Below, one piece after another: positions 58,695 through 64,000 of a stretch of DNA of 64,000 nt. The position numbers and the translations under genes were made by a program. Position 1 is the first letter of the stretch. Each line of letters starts with the position of its first letter. Under the pieces are notes generated by a model, which saw nothing but the letters and a program-made list of their open reading frames with translations, was not told the origin of the DNA and did no database searches. Source of the DNA: Aspidiotus rigidus (lineage: Eukaryota > Arthropoda > Insecta > Hemiptera > Diaspididae); contig JAVHKY010000040.1 in NCBI GenBank assembly GCA_035079385.1, forward strand, positions 558,001-622,000. Reading direction: 5' to 3'.

Positions 58695-60149
58695 AATGTG
58701 ACGAAAACAACCTGCGTGCACGAGACTGGAAGAGGTTTGTGCCCGGGCGTTGCAACTTAAATATATAGCTACAGCGTTCGGCTTTGACTAAAATACGCCT
58801 AGCTTCGGTTGAAGAGTTGGCTTTTGAAAAATAAAAGAAATACCGCTGACCTTTAGCTTGGACTTTTGGAATTGGGTCGTCGTTACAAAAATCCCAACTC
58901 GAAAAATATAGCTTCAGTTGAGGTTGTTGAGAGTCTCTTATATTCTACTTAATACCAATAGTTCTTTTCTCTTTCATGAACAAGGCTGAGTCGCCATGCG
59001 CCTTTGTATCCGAGTCTCTTGTTTTTTTTTTTAATCGACTGTATGTGACGAAAATTTATTTTTTAATTTTTTCAAAAGATCTGGTGCTTTTTTTCCTACT
59101 AAGATGTAGAGCTCAAGAGATCTCGAATTTTTCTATGTCAAGATCTGGAAACCAAGAGATGCATCTTTGTTCCACTCTTATCTGAAATCTTAGAGACTTA
59201 ATATTTGTACATACGGTAGGTATATTACCATTAAGGAAGAATCGCGAAGAAGAAACTTTCTGAAAGACTCTACAGAAATTTGAAAAGTGCTATGCAAAAA
59301 TAAAATCGTAGATGACACAGAATATGTAATACGTGCAGTATTAACCAAACGATATTTATTATCATCAATACCGTATTGATGTTCGAAAACTACCTTGGCC
59401 ACCTTGGTCACTTTTGACGAAGACTGTACGAGAAATAAAATTTGCCAGCAAAAATGAAATCTCAAGGGACAGAGAATGTATATCTTGAGTGACGTCACAA
59501 CACACTTTTCCGGTGAGATTATTTTTTTTCTTTTTCGCGATTGCATAGGGGCTCTCGCTTTGCCAGAGGCAAGAGCCCCAAAAACGGACAGCAATAATTT
59601 TGTCACGACTATTATGCCGTATCATGCGCTCAATAATTTTGATTTTATTCAATTTGATAAAAAACCATTAATTTTCAAAACAATGAGTGGAGAAAACGAA
59701 TTTCTGGGTATCGCTCTTATCAAATGAAAAATTTTTGAAATTGTAAATTATACACAAGTCTGTGTCATTAATAAAAAAAACTTCAAATATGATATTCTTC
59801 TAGGTTTAGATGCCATAAAAAATTTCAGGCTTTGCCAAAATAAAAAATTGATAATATCGCAAGCTCCGTCTTACGATTGTAATTCTTCTTTTAATCCCTT
59901 CAAGGAAAAATTTGAAAGTTGTATCCTGTCCGACTCGGCCTGATAAAAAATAAGGTATTGATACTGTATGTACGTTCTTCTGTGCTTCTTTGAAATTGAT
60001 ATACGGTTATAGTTTTGATTGTAGTTTTTTTCATCCGTAAAAGAACATTATTTCACAATTTATGTATCCTACATAAATCAAGAATAAAAGATTTCGCGAA
60101 TATAATTAATTGTCGTCTTACATACAGTTCAGAAGTTGAAATTTTTCAT
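58692..60149. other. No gene seen
   Basis: Overlapping frames at 59,190-59,727 on both strands have no recognisable domain. A small inverted repeat, GGGGCTCTCGCTTTGCCAGA / GCAAGAGCCCC, lies at 59,549-59,579. Confidence 0.35.
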
Positions 60150-61080
60150 GTTCCCTCGTATTATTTATAACTCACTTTGGTGGTGGATTCTGTCATACTT
60201 TCATATAGCTTGATATTCAAAATTTTGAACTGCACTCCTTTAATATTTGACATTTTTTCTAAGTTTCGTTCCTGTCATGTACTTTATAGTTCAATATACG
60301 AAATTTCAAGTCCAATTCCTTTGATGTTTGAATTTTTCTCCAGTTTTGTCCCTATCATATTCGAGCTCGCACGCGAAAATTTTTTCAAGTTTCCCTCCTG
60401 TCATAAATAGCTTGATATCAAGTTTCCTTCCCGTCAAGCACAGCTGAATATTCTAAATTTTTAGTTCAACTCCTTTGATGGCTGAATTTTTTCCAAGTTT
60501 CTCTCCTATCATATATGTATAACTCTAAATTCGGAATTTTATCAAGGCCTTCTTCTGACATATAGTTGTACCAGGTAACTTGAATTTAAAATTTCAAGTC
60601 CTACTCCTCTGAGAATTGAATTGTTTCCAAATCCCCCTCCCATCATTTATAACTCACAAATCGAAATTTTTCCGGGCTAGGTTCTGTCATATATATAATG
60701 TATGCATAGCTTAATATTCAAAATTTTGCGTCCAACTCCTCCAGTGGTTCAATTTCTACCGAGTTCTCCTTATAAATTATACAAAGCTCAGTAATTAAAA
60801 TGTTTTCTTCAAGTTTGCCTCCTGTCAAATATAGCTTGATTCTTAAAATTTCAAGCGTAATTCTTTTGAGGGTTGAATTTTTTCCAAGTTCCTCTTCTGT
60901 CATAATACCTCGAAAGTCAAAATTTTTTCAAGTCTTTCTACTGTTATATGTAGGTCGATATTTGCAATTTCGAGACCAGCTTTTGGGAATATTTTCCTTT
61001 CTAGTCCCCCTACGCAATTACACATTAGCTCAAAAGTCAATATCATTTTCAAGTTTCCTTCCAGTCATACATAGATTACA
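60150..61080. repeat. Degenerate tandem array, units of about 40 and 80 bp
   Basis: The same phrase recurs at least ten times: AATTTTTTCCAAGTTTC, then CTCCTGTCATATATAGC, then TTGATATTCAAAATTTCAAG. The spacing is close to 80 bp or half of that. Copies are heavily diverged. Isolated units also occur near 43,800-43,920, 44,485-44,560 and 54,840-54,990. Plus- and minus-strand frames here are repeat translations. Confidence 0.65.
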
Positions 61081-61089
61081 GTGCAGTGC

Positions 61090-61340
61090 TATGACTGCCA
61101 CAGCATCTATATCGGCAAAACCAACAGACACTGGACTGTAAGGACATGGGAGGATATTGACGCTTGGGTACCGATGATATACATGGTCGTTTGTCGACGT
61201 ATGCGGATCACTTGATTGAAATTGAACTCTGTTTTAAGAGAGGTTCGGAAAAATTACTGCTTATCAAAGACAATTACGACCTTCTACGAACAAAAGATTA
61301 TATACGTGATGGCTGCACATTGGTGATTTTCTCCTCCTGA
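61090..61340 (+). pseudogene. Penelope-like GIY-YIG endonuclease fragment
   Basis: From 61,090 the frame reads YDCHSIYIGKTNRHWTVRTW, with the YIGKT portion of a GIY-YIG motif. After a one-frame shift near 61,160 it reads IHGRLSTYADHLIEIELCFK, EKLLLIKDNYDLLRTKDYIR, ending TGA 61,338-61,340. The order CHSIYIGKT...R...ADH...(H/C)F...LL matches the C-terminal endonuclease of Penelope-like retroelements, in which ADH is usual. The reverse transcriptase part is absent. The fragment starts at the edge of the tandem array. Confidence 0.6.
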
Positions 61341-63693
61341 ACAGGAACACCCAGGAACAAAGTTTGGCTTCTTCCGTCTTCACTCAATTTGTATTTCGTA
61401 TTTTTTCGTTTATTCGTTTCTTTTTCGATACTCTATGATGATGGTTGTTTGAACGAAAGTTTTCGATTTAGGTATATAAAGTATTTTTGTATTAAATAAC
61501 GTTTTCTACGGTTGATTATTTCAATTCAATTCTAGAAGTTTGTTGGATTAGGTCTAGCAAATATATCGCGAGGAATTTGAAAGAAAAATGCAGTTTTCAA
61601 AATAGAAAAATAATATACTCGTAGACTTGTCGTAACTTTCCGGAATGAACTAACAAATTCGTCGCGTTTCGTTCAAATATTTCTTTGGAGTTAATTTATT
61701 ATGTTGATACTATTTTCACGAACGAGCTACAATGTTGTTACCTGTATCGATTTATTACTGCATGTCTTTTTCTGTAATGAAAACACTCGCAATCTACTTA
61801 TAGGAGCTCATCAAGATTGGTACCTCGCACTTACGATGATGAAAGTTGGCGTTTACGTTGCCATGTAACTTTTCCCTTCACTTAGTCGTAAATCACGAGC
61901 GGAATCGATAAATATTTACGAAAATTACGTTTCCAATTAGGCGCGGCAGAGCGAGTTTAGATAATTATTCTCTTTATTCGCGCTATTATACTTGTGTAGT
62001 GTGTAATATATGCGTGCACAAGTGATCGTACGTATACGAGATATGGATTGTGAGTTACGCCGGTGTATTGGGCGAGAAAAGGCCATTTAAGTTAACTTAC
62101 TCGTGCGCATACAGCATTTGTCAGGCTGCGCGAAAGTCAATGTGCTCTCGGTTACAATGTCGGCAATAACGAGAATATTATTCGAGATGCGATCTTTTAC
62201 TTTTAACCTGTTCTGTTTGTTGTGGAAGATGCGCCGCTCTGCGTTCTAGAGACTATCGTTTCTCATCAATATTTTAGCGTTTTTACATATAGCGAGCGAG
62301 TGCTCGAGAAACCAAAATTTACGTTACTACACTTTTCTCTTTTTCTCCGTCTCTTCAAGTCACGTAATGTTGAAATGATATTTCCAATCTGGTGGGACTG
62401 GTCCACGCTAATGAATGGAGCTGCGAACGAATAGATATATATAAATAATCAGAAAAAGCTACGTTAATCCACCGACGACGACAAATGGTGGCCAGCGTCG
62501 TGTTGACTCTATTATAAATGCGGAAAATTTATTGTATTAAAATTTTCTTCTTAATGCCACGACCGGTCCCCGTTACCGCAATAACAATTGACCGAAATGA
62601 CCGGATTCGCGGCAGGGCGCTGCTCTTTTAAAATCAACAGTTATACATATATCACTCTACGATGTATAATAGCCTATACAGCGGCTAAGGAGGCTGCATT
62701 GTAAATATACAACAAGTATCTGCAGATAAGAATCCTCGGTGTAGCCTGACTGACCATCATCTGCGAGCAGCAGTATTGCTTGGACTATTCACCAGTCGCT
62801 TCGTGGTGTGGCGTGGCGTTGTCGGTGCCGTGATCATAATTTCTAATTACCTTACGTTCATCTCTACGATGATTGAATTATGGTCTGGTCATGACCTCTA
62901 ACAGGTTCAATCTCGTATACCCACTACAAATAGCTTCCTTCTTCCATCATATACGTTCAAGATTGGACGTGTCTACGTGCGAATATTGTTTACATGTACA
63001 GTACCATAATATTGATATCGACAGTTTGTTGCGTGTGTATTTATGAACGCTATAGTAGATTAGAACTCTGCTGCACATTAAGAAATCATACCGCGATACG
63101 TCCTATGTTCTAGATAGAAATCGCCTAAATTTAGATTGAACTGTAGGATAATAATATTATTGTGGACATTCGAACACGCTATCTGACTGTTTAGCTTCTC
63201 GATTATTTCATTAATTTTTTTTCGGGTACGTGTGAATTTAGAACACATCAAAAAGGAGGAGTTTCACACTCAATTATTTGGCAGTCACATCAGTTAATTA
63301 CATTGAACACTATTTAATGTAACGCACACATGGAAAACCAAACACACAATAAAAATTATTAGTAAATGTTGAAGTATTCTAGTGTACATTAAAAAATTAT
63401 TAATTATCATCACGTTGAATAAGTGTGATGAACAATTTTAAAATAGAAAATAAATCAAATTATCTGAATATAAATAAAGGTAAAATTAACTTTTGTCATT
63501 GTACATTTAATATTCTCGCAGCGAGACGGGGTCTTCTCCGTTTGCGTCTCTAACCCTTTGGAATTGTCTTTGTTGCTGCTAACACCGTCACCATTTGTAA
63601 TCTGATCTTTATGCCGAGGAGATGCTTACAAGGTGTAAGTGCTTGACTCTGAACGCACAGAAGAGTGCAGCTGTTAATGAATCCATAATATTA
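61341..63693. other. No gene seen
   Basis: Unique-looking sequence without recognisable coding, repeats or RNA genes. The stretch at 62,222-62,434 is open but unrecognised. Confidence 0.35.
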
Positions 63694-63765
63694 CTAGCGG
63701 TTGGCAATGCGCCTCCGGCGCGCCTCACCGTCAGCTGTGTGTTGAGTAGATATCTGTGTTTTGTA
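63694..63765 (-). mobile_element. Helitron 3' end (copy 4), opposite orientation
   Basis: CTAGCGGTTGGCAATGCGCC, then TCCGGCGCGCC and CTGTGTGTTGAGTAGATATC, is the reverse complement of the last 70 bases of copy 1. The end CTAG falls at 63,694 with T (A on plus) outside. The body lies to the right and diverges from copies 1 and 2 after about 63,765. Its 5' end is not identified. Confidence 0.65.
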
Positions 63766-64000
63766 AATGTTTGGATTTTAACAGTACGAGCTAACTTGAC
63801 AGGTAAAGGCTGTATTTGAGCGAAAAACGGACTAATTCATCAATATTTTACCAGTCGCAATGATTAAAGAAATGGGTGGACAGTAGGTAAAAAGACTGCC
63901 GTACCCCTGACGCGCATTACATCAGTCTATACAGAGTCATGAGACGCACTCAGTCGTTTCCTCTAAGAGAAACCGGATGTAATTTTCACAATTCTTCCTC

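Overview
This window reads as non-coding, transposon-rich nuclear DNA from an arthropod, most likely an insect. It is AT-rich. No long intact open frames, operons or ribosome-binding-site patterns are visible. It is packed with eukaryotic transposon relics: hAT, Tigger/pogo, Ginger-like, Helitron, LINE and Penelope-like. A hemipteran is a reasonable guess from the texture (for example, frequent short GGTACCT-type motifs), but nothing here proves it. I see no conserved host gene. One 112-bp stretch near 33.5 kb looks like a possible internal exon.

Layout. 0-5.3 kb: two degenerate hAT transposase genes, a ZBED5-like C-terminus and a nearly complete ZMYM1-like copy on the minus strand. 8-31 kb: a dense, nested field of small non-autonomous DNA elements (MITEs). 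Several have terminal inverted repeats and target-site duplications (TSDs) readable to the base. It includes two 462-bp copies in opposite orientation, several near-perfect palindromes and one complete short Helitron. 31-35 kb: mostly unique, with the candidate exon. 35-39.4 kb: a 5'-truncated LINE on the minus strand, abutting the 3' half of a second ZMYM1-like hAT copy, then a second short Helitron. 40-46 kb: another MITE, degenerate repeats, a 246-bp palindrome, homopolymer runs and a 137-bp hAT MITE with a perfect 8-bp TSD. 46.2-48 kb: a 150-bp Penelope-like insert with a hammerhead-like core, immediately next to a Tigger/pogo transposase relic. 48-55 kb and 56.7-64 kb: mostly unremarkable sequence with microsatellites, a degenerate tandem array, a GIY-YIG endonuclease relic and two further Helitron 3' ends.

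The most notable object is a 1,284-bp element at 55,391-56,674. It has perfect 40-bp terminal inverted repeats starting TGTCGTAG, a perfect 4-bp TSD (TATT) and one long minus-strand reading frame. That frame joins a PHD/RING-like zinc finger to the cysteine-rich C-terminus known from KRBA2/SCAND3-type integrases. The ends and protein fit the Ginger group of DNA transposons, but the integrase core is absent, so it looks like a short, coding, non-autonomous derivative.

The recognisable genes do not form a pathway. They are selfish elements at different stages of decay, often inserted into one another. Start codons given are the best supported ones; most of the reading frames are interrupted.
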